Below, piece after piece: positions 1-6,887 of a DNA stretch of 11,133 nucleotides. The position numbers and the translations under genes are program-made. The stretch is taken from NCBI GenBank assembly GCA_045628125.1, contig JAZQPA010000127.1, forward strand, positions 1 through 11,133. The letters run 5' to 3'. The notes beneath the pieces were generated by a model. The model was not told the DNA's origin, ran no database searches, and saw only the letters and a list, made by a program, of their open reading frames with translations. The stretch's first letter is position 1. The number at the start of each line of letters is the position of its first letter. The DNA comes from Minthousia sp045628125 (GTDB lineage: Bacteria > Bacteroidota > Bacteroidia > Bacteroidales > Bacteroidaceae).

Positions 1-1131
1 ATGCTAGGGGATGTCTACAACGATCCTCAGTTTGCCGACAAGCGCGACTCTGGCTTCTCGCTCTTCTACATGGCCATCAACGTAGGTGCCCTCTTCGCAC
101 CAACCGCTGCCATTATGGTTATGGACTGGGCTCAGGATTCGCTCGGCTACAGCAAGGCTGATTCTTATCACTTTGCATTCGCCATTGCTTGCGTATCAGT
201 GGTTGCATCTATCCTTATCTATTTCTTGGGTAGACCAGCTTACAAGCATGTAATCGGTGCTACCAAGAAGAAGGACAGCGTAGCTGCTGCTCAGGTTGAG
301 GAGTTGAGCCCAGCTGAGACCAAGGAGCGCATCATCTGCCTGCTGCTGGTATTCGCTGTAGTTATCTTCTTCTGGATGGCCTTCCACCAGAACGGTCTGA
401 CTCTGACCTGGTTTGCTGATGAGTTCACCGCACGCGAGTCATTCGGTATCGAGAGCATGCTGTTCGATGTACGCGATTTGTTGGCTGCAATCTTCATCAT
501 CTACGGTCTGTTCGGTATCTTCCAGCAGAAGGGTCTGTGCAAGAACCTGGCTATCCTGATGATTATTGCCAGTGCAGCATATCTGGTATGCTACGCTCCT
601 GCTGCAACCGATAAGATTGATGTTAAGGCTCCTATCTTCCAGCACTTTAACGCTTGCTTCGTAGTAATGCTGACTCCTGTAAGTATCGCACTGTTCGGCA
701 AACTGGCTAGCATGGGTAAAGAGCCAAAGGCTCCTGTAAAGATTGGTTTGGGCATGCTGGTAGCAGCAGCTGCTTACCTGCTGATGGCCGTATTCTGTAT
801 CGGTCTGCCTGCAACTGATCATCCAAATCATGTAGCAGACGTAACTCCAAACCTGTTGATTAACACCTACCTGATCCTGACTTTCGCTGAACTGCTGCTG
901 AGCCCTATCGGTATCAGCTTTGTAAGTAAGGTAGCTCCTCCTAAGTACAAGGGTGCTATGATGGGTTGCTGGTTCGTGGCTACCGCTCTGGGTAACAAGC
1001 TGGTATCTATCCCAGGTCAGATGTGGGACGGCTTCAGCCTGCCTGTAGTATGGGGAACACTGATGGTTATCTGTCTGGTGGCAGCAGCCTTCATCTTCTC
1101 TATCATCAAGAAACTGAATAAAGTAGCATAA
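1..1131 (+). CDS. POT/PTR2-family proton-coupled peptide transporter, C-terminal part (5' end outside window)
   Basis: Inner-membrane symporter expected to import di- and tripeptides with protons (major facilitator superfamily, POT branch). The family signature FSLFYMAINVGALFAP is at residues 19-34 of the visible part. The conserved late segment FAELLLSPIGISFVSKVAPP (295-314) is followed by a GAMMGCW-type helix. Repeated hydrophobic segments (about 58-77, 111-129, 160-175, 184-200, 216-233, 248-269, 285-305, 318-337 and 350-368) fit the C-terminal helices. The signature normally lies near helix 5 and family members are about 450-550 residues, so roughly 100-130 N-terminal residues, including the usual ExxER proton-coupling motif of helix 1, lie upstream. 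The ATG at position 1 is therefore probably an internal methionine. The gene ends just before a strong bidirectional terminator. Family assignment is secure; the exact substrate is inference. Confidence 0.9.
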   Translation: MLGDVYNDPQFADKRDSGFSLFYMAINVGALFAPTAAIMVMDWAQDSLGYSKADSYHFAFAIACVSVVASILIYFLGRPAYKHVIGATKKKDSVAAAQVEELSPAETKERIICLLLVFAVVIFFWMAFHQNGLTLTWFADEFTARESFGIESMLFDVRDLLAAIFIIYGLFGIFQQKGLCKNLAILMIIASAAYLVCYAPAATDKIDVKAPIFQHFNACFVVMLTPVSIALFGKLASMGKEPKAPVKIGLGMLVAAAAYLLMAVFCIGLPATDHPNHVADVTPNLLINTYLILTFAELLLSPIGISFVSKVAPPKYKGAMMGCWFVATALGNKLVSIPGQMWDGFSLPVVWGTLMVICLVAAAFIFSIIKKLNKVA

Positions 1132-1134
1132 ATG

Positions 1135-1165
1135 AAAAAGGGCTCCCAAACGGGAGCCTTTTTTA
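1135..1165. terminator. bidirectional intrinsic terminator between peptide transporter and lipid kinase
   Basis: A perfect 7-bp GC-rich stem GGCTCCC (1141-1147) / GGGAGCC (1152-1158) encloses loop AAAC. An A-run lies on its left (1135-1139) and a T-run on its right (1159-1164), so a U-tract follows the hairpin on both strands. It lies between convergent genes, and the T-run overlaps the lipid kinase stop codon (1163-1165). Confidence 0.9.
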
Positions 1166-2200
1166 TTTGTTGTTTTTCAATTTACGAAGCAATTCGCGGT
1201 TTACCACCATCAGTTTCTTGGGAATCTGCTGAGGATCGGAAATATCGATATGCTCCAGATCATTGAAGAAATCGGAAAAGATATGAAGCAGGTTGTTGGT
1301 CTCCTTTTCCGGTAAGTCCTTATCATTATCGGCATAAACCACATTAATTCCCTGGCTTACAATCTCAATCTCTATATCCTTACCCATCATAATAGGGTCG
1401 CCATCATAATGCACCACACCCTCAGTCTGACGATGAATCTTTAATCTTCGGGTACGGAACGTATTGATATGGCTGTTCTGATCGATGGTCTTATTCATCA
1501 GCTGAAAGGCTACAATGGGCGCATCCACAATGTTGAAAGGCTCCATGACGGTAACGTCCAGCAAGCCATCGCTGATGGAAGCTCCAGGCGCAATATACAC
1601 ATTGTTGCCATACTGTGAAGCATTGCCACAAGCAATAAGGAACGCCTGCATCTTATGCAGTCCTTCCTCATCCTCAATCTCGTAATACTCAGGCTTATAA
1701 CGTAATCCCTCACGCAGGGTGTTCTCCAGATAAGTCAGCAATCCACGCTTGCCCGAAGAGGCAAATTTCAGGCTGACATAAGCATCGAAACCCACACCGC
1801 AGGTACAGAAGAAAGGAAGATCATTGATTTTACCATAATCTATGGTCCGGATGTTTGCATTCCGTATCACCTCAATGGCCTTACGGGGATCAATAGGAAT
1901 ACCCAGATGACGGGCCAGTCCATTGCCGGAACCACATGGAATGATTCCTAAAGCCGATTGGGTATGCACCAGCGCACGTCCCACCTCATTCACCGTTCCA
2001 TCGCCACCAATGGCTACAATAATGTCATATCCGTCAATGGCACCCTGACGGGCCAATTCCTCGGCATGGCCTGCAAACTCAGTTTTAGATACATGGCAAT
2101 AAAAGAGGTCCTTATCGAACATCTCATCAATATATCCCAGAATAGCTTCCTTACCCTGAGTTCCCGAAATGGGATTAACTATAAATAATATGCGCTTCAT
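1163..2200 (-). CDS. lipid kinase of the diacylglycerol kinase catalytic-domain family (DAGK/YegS/sphingosine kinase-like)
   Basis: Predicted ATP-dependent kinase that phosphorylates a lipid hydroxyl group at the membrane. From the start MKRILFIVNPISG the protein has 345 residues. Visible family motifs are NPISG (9-13), the nucleotide-binding GGDGTVNEV (65-73), IPCGSGNGLARHLG (87-100), a GNASQYGN...APGASISDGLLDV segment (192-215) and YDGDP (265-269). The frame is open up to an ATG at 2263, but I prefer the ATG at 2198-2200. The conserved beta strand begins there, and the extra 21 codons would cover a promoter and a palindrome. The family is usually about 300 residues; the last 50 or so here form an acidic then basic extension with an amphipathic-looking stretch (302-314). 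It is divergent from serine palmitoyltransferase, so a sphingoid base or ceramide is a possible substrate. Diacylglycerol or undecaprenol-type lipids are alternatives. Family is certain, substrate is inference. Confidence 0.88.
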   Translation of the reverse strand: MKRILFIVNPISGTQGKEAILGYIDEMFDKDLFYCHVSKTEFAGHAEELARQGAIDGYDIIVAIGGDGTVNEVGRALVHTQSALGIIPCGSGNGLARHLGIPIDPRKAIEVIRNANIRTIDYGKINDLPFFCTCGVGFDAYVSLKFASSGKRGLLTYLENTLREGLRYKPEYYEIEDEEGLHKMQAFLIACGNASQYGNNVYIAPGASISDGLLDVTVMEPFNIVDAPIVAFQLMNKTIDQNSHINTFRTRRLKIHRQTEGVVHYDGDPIMMGKDIEIEIVSQGINVVYADNDKDLPEKETNNLLHIFSDFFNDLEHIDISDPQQIPKKLMVVNRELLRKLKNNK

Positions 2201-2207
2201 TACACTG

Positions 2208-2240
2208 CAAAGATAAACAAAAGGTTGATTGTGTTCCAAA
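2208..2240 (-). promoter_or_regulatory. Bacteroidetes-type promoter of the lipid kinase gene
   Basis: Read on the minus strand, TATCTTTG (2215-2208) matches the -7 consensus TAnnTTTG. A TTTG (2240-2237) lies 21 bases upstream, as expected for the -33 element. Only seven bases separate the -7 element from the ATG at 2200, so the transcript would have almost no 5' leader. The -33 box lies inside the 16-bp palindrome at 2234-2249. Confidence 0.65.
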
Positions 2241-2249
2241 ATTTTGGAA
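2234..2249. promoter_or_regulatory. perfect 16-bp palindrome, candidate operator between lipid kinase and spt
   Basis: TTCCAAAATTTTGGAA is its own reverse complement across all 16 bases and overlaps the -33 box of the minus-strand promoter. The half TTTTGGAA recurs in the same orientation at 2273-2280, 31 bp further on (about three helical turns), within an A/T-rich near-palindrome at 2271-2283. This arrangement would suit a dimeric DNA-binding regulator. No regulator gene is present in the window, and short A/T-rich palindromes also arise by chance in such spacers. Confidence 0.4.
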
Positions 2250-2309
2250 AGTTTTCTCAACAAGATAACATTTTTTGGAAAAACACATTCCTATAATAAA
2301 AATTATATG

Positions 2310-2317
2310 TAAATTTG
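2310..2317 (+). promoter_or_regulatory. -7 promoter element of spt
   Basis: TAAATTTG matches the TAnnTTTG consensus and is followed by CA, as in the other promoters here. No good TTTG -33 box lies 19-21 bases upstream; the nearest, at 2274-2277, is 32 bases away. The predicted leader to the ATG at 2387 is about 60 bases, longer than for the other genes in the window, and contains a small ACGC-GCGA-GCGT hairpin (2357-2368). Confidence 0.55.
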
Positions 2318-2386
2318 CACCGCATTTTGTAGAATCAGTAAAGAATACATAAACTCACGCGCGAGCGTTGATATAAATAACGATAT

Positions 2387-3571
2387 ATGAATCTATTAAG
2401 AGAAAAATTGGCCAAGTGGGACCAGCCACAACAGTTTATGGCTCAGGGTATTTACCCTTATTTCCGCACTATTGACAGCCATCAGGACACTGAGGTAATG
2501 ATGGATGGCCATAAAGTACTGATGTTCGGTTCCAACTCTTATATGGGATTGACCTATGACCAGCGTATCATCGATGCAGCTATCGAAGCTACCAAGAAGT
2601 ATGGTACCGGTTGCGCAGGTTCTCGTTTCCTGAATGGTACTTTGGACTTACACGTAGAATTAGAACACGAGTTAGCAGAGTTTGTAGGCAAGGATGAAGC
2701 TTTGGTATATTCAGCAGGTTTCAATGTAAATGCCGGCGTAATCAGTTGTGTTACTGACCGTAACGATTATATCATCTGCGATGACCGTGATCATGCATCA
2801 ATTGTTGACGGCCGCCGTTTGTCAATGTCTAAGGCTTTGAAGTACAAGCACAATGACATGGCAGATCTGGAAGCAAAGCTGCAGAAGTGCGAACCAAATG
2901 CAGTGAAGCTGATGGTTGCAGACGGTGTATTCTCAATGGAAGGTGACTTGGCTCCTCTGCCTCAGATGGTAGAGCTGAAGAAGAAATACAATGCTAACCT
3001 GATGATTGACGAGGCTCACGGTTTGGGCGTATTCGGAAGAAACGGCCGCGGTGTCTGCGATCATTTCGGTTTGACCAGTGAGGTAGACCTGATCATGGGT
3101 ACCTTCAGTAAGTCTCTGGCAAGTATCGGTGGTTTCATCGCTGGTGACAAGGAGGTTATCAACTGGATCCGTCACAACTCACGTACCTATATCTTCAGTG
3201 CAAGTATTACTCCTGCTGCTACTGCAGCTGCAAAGACCGCTCTTCAGATTCTGAAGGATGAGCCTGAGCGTCAGGAGAACCTGTGGAAGATTACCAACTA
3301 TGCATTGAAGGCATTCAAGGATGCTGGCTTTGAGATTGGTGAGACCGAGAGTCCTATCATTCCATTGTATGTTCGCGATGCGGTTAAGACCTTCCAGGTT
3401 ACCCGTCTGGCATTTGACAACGGTATCTTCATCAACCCTGTAATTCCACCAGCATGTGCTCCTGAGGATACTCTGGTTCGTGTAGCGCTGATGGCTACCC
3501 ACACCAAAGAGCAGGTTGACAGAGCTGTTGAGGCATTGTCAAAATCATTCAAGCAATTAGGTATTTTATAA
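2387..3571 (+). CDS. spt: serine palmitoyltransferase (alpha-oxoamine synthase family, PLP-dependent)
   Basis: Condenses L-serine with a long-chain acyl-CoA or acyl-ACP to 3-ketosphinganine, the committed step of Bacteroidetes sphingolipid synthesis; expected to be cytosolic. The length of 394 residues is typical. Visible features are SNSYMGL (49-55), GTGCAGSRFLNGT (73-85), the PLP-stacking histidine in DRDHASIVDG (H136), DEAHGLG (208-214, with the PLP-contacting D208 and H211), the Schiff-base lysine in GTFSKSLASIGG (K242), and PPACAPEDTLVRVALMATHT (354-373). The last is close to the serine palmitoyltransferase form of this region. Paralogues in the same fold are glycine C-acetyltransferase (Kbl), 8-amino-7-oxononanoate synthase (BioF) and 5-aminolevulinate synthase. 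The GCAGSRFLNGT segment and the C-terminal PPA...LMATHT favour Spt, but substrate choice cannot be proven from sequence. It is divergent from a lipid kinase. No ketosphinganine reductase or ceramide synthase is visible, so the rest of the pathway must lie elsewhere. Confidence 0.88.
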   Translation: MNLLREKLAKWDQPQQFMAQGIYPYFRTIDSHQDTEVMMDGHKVLMFGSNSYMGLTYDQRIIDAAIEATKKYGTGCAGSRFLNGTLDLHVELEHELAEFVGKDEALVYSAGFNVNAGVISCVTDRNDYIICDDRDHASIVDGRRLSMSKALKYKHNDMADLEAKLQKCEPNAVKLMVADGVFSMEGDLAPLPQMVELKKKYNANLMIDEAHGLGVFGRNGRGVCDHFGLTSEVDLIMGTFSKSLASIGGFIAGDKEVINWIRHNSRTYIFSASITPAATAAAKTALQILKDEPERQENLWKITNYALKAFKDAGFEIGETESPIIPLYVRDAVKTFQVTRLAFDNGIFINPVIPPACAPEDTLVRVALMATHTKEQVDRAVEALSKSFKQLGIL

Positions 3572-3577
3572 GATACG

Positions 3578-3612
3578 GAAAAAGGCAGAATTTAAGTTCT
3601 GCCTTTTTTTTA
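3578..3612. terminator. bidirectional intrinsic terminator between spt and trmN
   Basis: An 8-bp stem AGGCAGAA (3583-3590) / TTCTGCCT (3597-3604) has loop TTTAAG. An A-run lies to its left (3579-3583) and an eight-base T-run to its right (3604-3611), giving a U-tract on both strands. It starts a few bases after the spt stop and overlaps the stop codon of the convergent methyltransferase gene. Confidence 0.9.
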
Positions 3613-4317
3613 TTTCAAATAGAAACCATCTGTCAGGTTACGATACTCATCGGTATAGACCCCATGCTCGTCCATCAAATAAAGGGTCCCCCGGCTTGGC
3701 GTCTCTTCTATTTTCTTACTAAAACTCAGCAGCACCCTTTTGGGATGCTTTCCTTTTTTGGTACATACGTCCAACTGTTCCTTCACAAATAATCGGGCAC
3801 CGGTAGCCTCACGTATAAATCCGTCGCGAACATCGGTTGGTATAACCACACAGAACAACCCCTCGTCCTGCAGCAATTCATAAGCTTTCTGGCATAACAC
3901 CTCAAACGACAAGGCCACATTATGACGGGCAAAGGAACGAGATTCGTTGGGACTTCGGAGAGAGTTCTGAAAGAACGGCGGATTACATACAATAAGATCA
4001 TAGGCCACACCGCTATCCATGGTTACAATATCCTGCAATTCCACTTTTATACGATCATGAAAAGGCGATTCCGCCACATTGGAACAAGCCTGGCTAACAG
4101 CCTCAGCATCAATATCAATAGCATCCACATGGCATAGGGGTTGCCGCTGGGCAATCATCAAGGCAATAAGGCCTGTTCCCGTGCCAATATCCAGCACCTT
4201 ACGGACAGAATTTACCGGAGCCCATGAGCCCAACAGGGTCCCATCTGTCCCTACCTTCATGGCACACCTGTCATGCCAGACTGTGAACTGCTTAAATTTG
4301 AAATAATTATTTGACAT
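3610..4317 (-). CDS. trmN: tRNA1(Val) (adenine(37)-N6)-methyltransferase
   Basis: SAM-dependent enzyme expected to place m6A at position 37, next to the anticodon, of the tRNA1(Val) type (TrmN6/YfiC family). The protein has 235 residues, close to the family norm. The N-terminal FKQFTVWHDRCAMKVGTDG (8-26) is the family hallmark. It is followed by the SAM-binding motif VLDIGTGTGLIALMIA (41-56), the acidic ribose-binding strand DAIDID (65-70) and the amino-methyltransferase motif NPPFF (112-116), which holds the target adenine. The ATG at 4315-4317 gives an N-terminus matching the family and lies 21 bases downstream of a promoter element. It is divergent from lon over a 107-bp spacer and convergent with spt. 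It could also belong to the close relatives that methylate other adenines, so the tRNA target is family-based. Confidence 0.87.
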   Translation of the reverse strand: MSNNYFKFKQFTVWHDRCAMKVGTDGTLLGSWAPVNSVRKVLDIGTGTGLIALMIAQRQPLCHVDAIDIDAEAVSQACSNVAESPFHDRIKVELQDIVTMDSGVAYDLIVCNPPFFQNSLRSPNESRSFARHNVALSFEVLCQKAYELLQDEGLFCVVIPTDVRDGFIREATGARLFVKEQLDVCTKKGKHPKRVLLSFSKKIEETPSRGTLYLMDEHGVYTDEYRNLTDGFYLK

Positions 4318-4338
4318 ATTTTACGAAATGTAACATTG

Positions 4339-4346
4339 CAAAGGTA
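4339..4346 (-). promoter_or_regulatory. -7 promoter element of trmN
   Basis: On the minus strand TACCTTTG matches TAnnTTTG and is followed by CA, with 21 bases to the ATG. No convincing TTTG -33 box is visible upstream. It lies back to back with the lon promoter in the same 107-bp spacer. Confidence 0.6.
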
Positions 4347-4390
4347 ATATAATATTTTTAATAGCCTTATGACATGTGCTCATTTTTTCG

Positions 4391-4398
4391 TATCTTTG
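4391..4398 (+). promoter_or_regulatory. -7 promoter element of the lon-tgt-permease operon
   Basis: TATCTTTG (followed by CA) is a perfect TAnnTTTG match, 26 bases before the lon ATG. The -33 position (4367-4370, TTAT) is a poor match to TTTG. I see no clear heat-shock operator such as CIRCE in the spacer. Confidence 0.65.
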
Positions 4399-4424
4399 CA
4401 CGGATTAATTAGATAGAATATAAG

Positions 4425-6887
4425 ATGAGTGATTTTGACCCTATTGATACACCAAAAGGAGAATTAAACTTTATAGCAGAATTTCAGGGAGACGAGGAGG
4501 ATATCTTTAACAATCAGATAGACGAGCGTATTCCTGTGCTGCCATTAAGAGATATGGTGATATTCCCTGGAACCATGATTCCAGTCACAATAGGACGCTC
4601 TTTTTCCAAAGCCGTAGTCAAGAAATGTGAGCGCGAGAACCGCATAATGGGTGTTATCACCCAGAAGAATAGCGCAACCGACGTTCCTAATGCACAGGAT
4701 TTCTTTAAGATAGGTACCCTGGTTAAGGTGGTGCGTTCATTCACCTTGCCTGGATCCAACAATGAGACGGTTATTGTCAAAGCCATGAACCGTTTGGAAA
4801 TCAAGCAGGTAATTGAAGGACGCAACTACTACGAGGCTATTGTAGAAGGAATTAAGGAAAGAGACGTCAATCTGAACACAACAGAGTTCAATACCATCAT
4901 GGAGTCCATCCAGCACATTGTGAAGGATGCCTTCAAGGAGCAGATGTCATTGGACCTGAAGATGATAGCAGACGGATTGAGCAACAAGATGCTGTTGCTG
5001 AACAATTTCTGCACCTACCTGCCTCTTTCCATCAAGGAAAAGATTCAGTTGCTTACCTGTTCTTCCGTTTTGGAACGTGCTTATCTGTTCCTGACACTGC
5101 TGAACGAGCATGTGCAGAAACTGGACATCATGCGCCGTATTGAGAATCAGACCCACATGGATCTGAGCAGACAGCAGCGTGACTATTTCCTGAATCAGGA
5201 GATACGGAACATTCAGCGTGAACTGAACGATGGGGATGACAATGCCGACATTGCCAAACTGAGAAAGTTGGCAGAATCATCACTGATGCCTGCAAATATT
5301 GTGGAGTCGTTTGAGAACGAAATCGATAAGCTGGCACGTATTCCAAGCGGTTCACCGGATTACAATACCCTGCTGAACTACCTGGAAACACTGGTTTCCC
5401 TGCCATGGGGAAAGGTTTCCGAGGACCGTCTGTCTATTCCTAAGGCAAAACAGATTCTGGACCACGACCACTTTGGTCTGGAAAAAGTAAAGGAGCGTAT
5501 TCTGGAGCAGCTGGCCATTGTGAAACTGCGCGGTGACATGCGCAGCCCTATCCTTTGCCTTTATGGCCCTCCTGGAGTGGGTAAAACCTCTTTGGGAAGA
5601 AGCATTGCGCAAGCCATGGGACGCAAGTATGTGCGAATGTCATTGGGAGGCGTCAGCGACGAGGCTGAGATCCGTGGTCATCGCCGCACTTACATCGGTG
5701 CTATGATGGGACGCATTCTGAAGAACATTCAGAAGGCAGGTACCTCGAATCCCGTCTTCGTATTGGATGAAATCGACAAGGTATCATCCAGCAATCATGG
5801 TGATCCATTCTCTGCCCTGCTGGAGGTACTGGATCCGGAGCAGAACGTATCATTCCACGACAACTACCTGGACTTGGATTACGACCTGTCGAAGGTGATG
5901 TTCATTGCAACAGCCAACAACATTGGTAACATCCCTGCTCCACTGCGTGACCGTATGGAGATGATTGAGGTACCAGGATACCTGAATGAGGAGAAGATTG
6001 AGATAGCCAAGCGTCACCTTATCCCAAAGATTAAAACTGAATTGGGTATGAACGATGTTCCTACCTCATCGGTTACCAAAAGCCTTATCGGTAAAGTGAT
6101 TGAGCAGTACACCATGGAAAGCGGTGTCCGTGCTCTGGAGAAGCAGCTGACCAAGATTTACCGCAAGTTGGGTTATAAGTACCTGATGGAGGAAGAGTCG
6201 CCAAAGACACTGAAAGAGGCCGATCTGAAAGACCTGCTGGGTGTGCCAATCATTACTCCTGAAAAATATCAGGGCAACAACTATGCCGGTGTAGTGACTG
6301 GTTTGGCATGGACTTCGGTAGGCGGTACCATTCTGATGATTGAGGTAAGCCTGAGCAAAGGCAAGGGCAGCAAGCTGACCCTGACAGGTAGCCTGGGAGA
6401 TGTGATGAAGGAATCGGCTGTTCTGGCTGTAGAATACATCAAGGCACATGCTGATTATTACGGCATCGACCTGAAGATTTTTGATAACTGGAACATTCAT
6501 ATCCATGTACCTGATGGAGCCACCCCTAAGGATGGTCCTTCGGCAGGTATCACCCTGACTACCGCACTGATCAGTGCACTGACCCAGCGTAAGGTCCGCA
6601 AGAATCTGGCTATGACAGGTGAAATCACCCTTCGCGGACGTGTAACAGCAGTAGGCGGCATCCGTGAGAAGATTCTGGCAGCCAAGCGTGCCGGCATTAC
6701 AGACATCATCCTCAGCGATGAGAACAAGCGCCATATCGAAGAGATTCCTGAGCGCTATATCAACGGCATGAACTTCCATTATGTAAAGGACATCAAGGAA
6801 GTCATCAACTATGCTGTACTGGATGAGAAGGTGGCAGAACCGATTGATTTTACTGTTCCTGAAACCCCAAAAGAAAGTGAGAAATGA
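4425..6887 (+). CDS. lon: ATP-dependent Lon protease (LonA type)
   Basis: Cytosolic AAA+ serine protease that unfolds and degrades damaged and short-lived regulatory proteins. The 820 residues run as follows: an acidic leader (1-35), the LON substrate-binding domain starting at IPVLPLRDMVIFPG (36-49), and a helical linker with MDLSRQQRDYFLNQE (245-259). The AAA+ module follows, with Walker A GPPGVGKT (381-388), Walker B VFVLDEID (444-451), sensor-1 ATANN (495-499) and sensor-2 GVRALE (567-572). The C-terminal protease domain has the catalytic Ser-Lys dyad, S706 in PKDGPSAGIT and K749 in GGIREKILAA. All key residues are intact and there is no internal transmembrane insertion, so this is LonA rather than LonB. 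The length is slightly above the usual 770-810, owing to the acidic leader. It is first in a three-gene run, and its TGA overlaps the tgt start as ATGA. Confidence 0.98.
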   Translation: MSDFDPIDTPKGELNFIAEFQGDEEDIFNNQIDERIPVLPLRDMVIFPGTMIPVTIGRSFSKAVVKKCERENRIMGVITQKNSATDVPNAQDFFKIGTLVKVVRSFTLPGSNNETVIVKAMNRLEIKQVIEGRNYYEAIVEGIKERDVNLNTTEFNTIMESIQHIVKDAFKEQMSLDLKMIADGLSNKMLLLNNFCTYLPLSIKEKIQLLTCSSVLERAYLFLTLLNEHVQKLDIMRRIENQTHMDLSRQQRDYFLNQEIRNIQRELNDGDDNADIAKLRKLAESSLMPANIVESFENEIDKLARIPSGSPDYNTLLNYLETLVSLPWGKVSEDRLSIPKAKQILDHDHFGLEKVKERILEQLAIVKLRGDMRSPILCLYGPPGVGKTSLGRSIAQAMGRKYVRMSLGGVSDEAEIRGHRRTYIGAMMGRILKNIQKAGTSNPVFVLDEIDKVSSSNHGDPFSALLEVLDPEQNVSFHDNYLDLDYDLSKVMFIATANNIGNIPAPLRDRMEMIEVPGYLNEEKIEIAKRHLIPKIKTELGMNDVPTSSVTKSLIGKVIEQYTMESGVRALEKQLTKIYRKLGYKYLMEEESPKTLKEADLKDLLGVPIITPEKYQGNNYAGVVTGLAWTSVGGTILMIEVSLSKGKGSKLTLTGSLGDVMKESAVLAVEYIKAHADYYGIDLKIFDNWNIHIHVPDGATPKDGPSAGITLTTALISALTQRKVRKNLAMTGEITLRGRVTAVGGIREKILAAKRAGITDIILSDENKRHIEEIPERYINGMNFHYVKDIKEVINYAVLDEKVAEPIDFTVPETPKESEK

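Noticed and set aside
439..1149. 236-codon open frame antisense to the peptide transporter
   Set aside because: Its composition is rich in Gln, His, Cys and Ser, it shows no motif, and it lies fully over a gene with clear family signatures. It is a shadow frame.
2201..2263. Longer N-terminus for the lipid kinase (start at 2263)
   Set aside because: The added 21 residues would span a good promoter and a perfect palindrome, and the family begins at the MKRILFIVNP strand.
2357..2368. Small ACGC-GCGA-GCGT hairpin with a GNRA-type loop in the spt leader, considered as a riboswitch or regulatory RNA
   Set aside because: The stem is only four base pairs and the leader of about 60 bases holds no further conserved-looking structure.
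4318..4424. Heat-shock operator (CIRCE-type) ahead of lon
   Set aside because: No TTAGCACTC-N9-GAGTGCTAA-like inverted repeat is present. The only palindrome seen is a 6-bp ACATGT, which is expected by chance.
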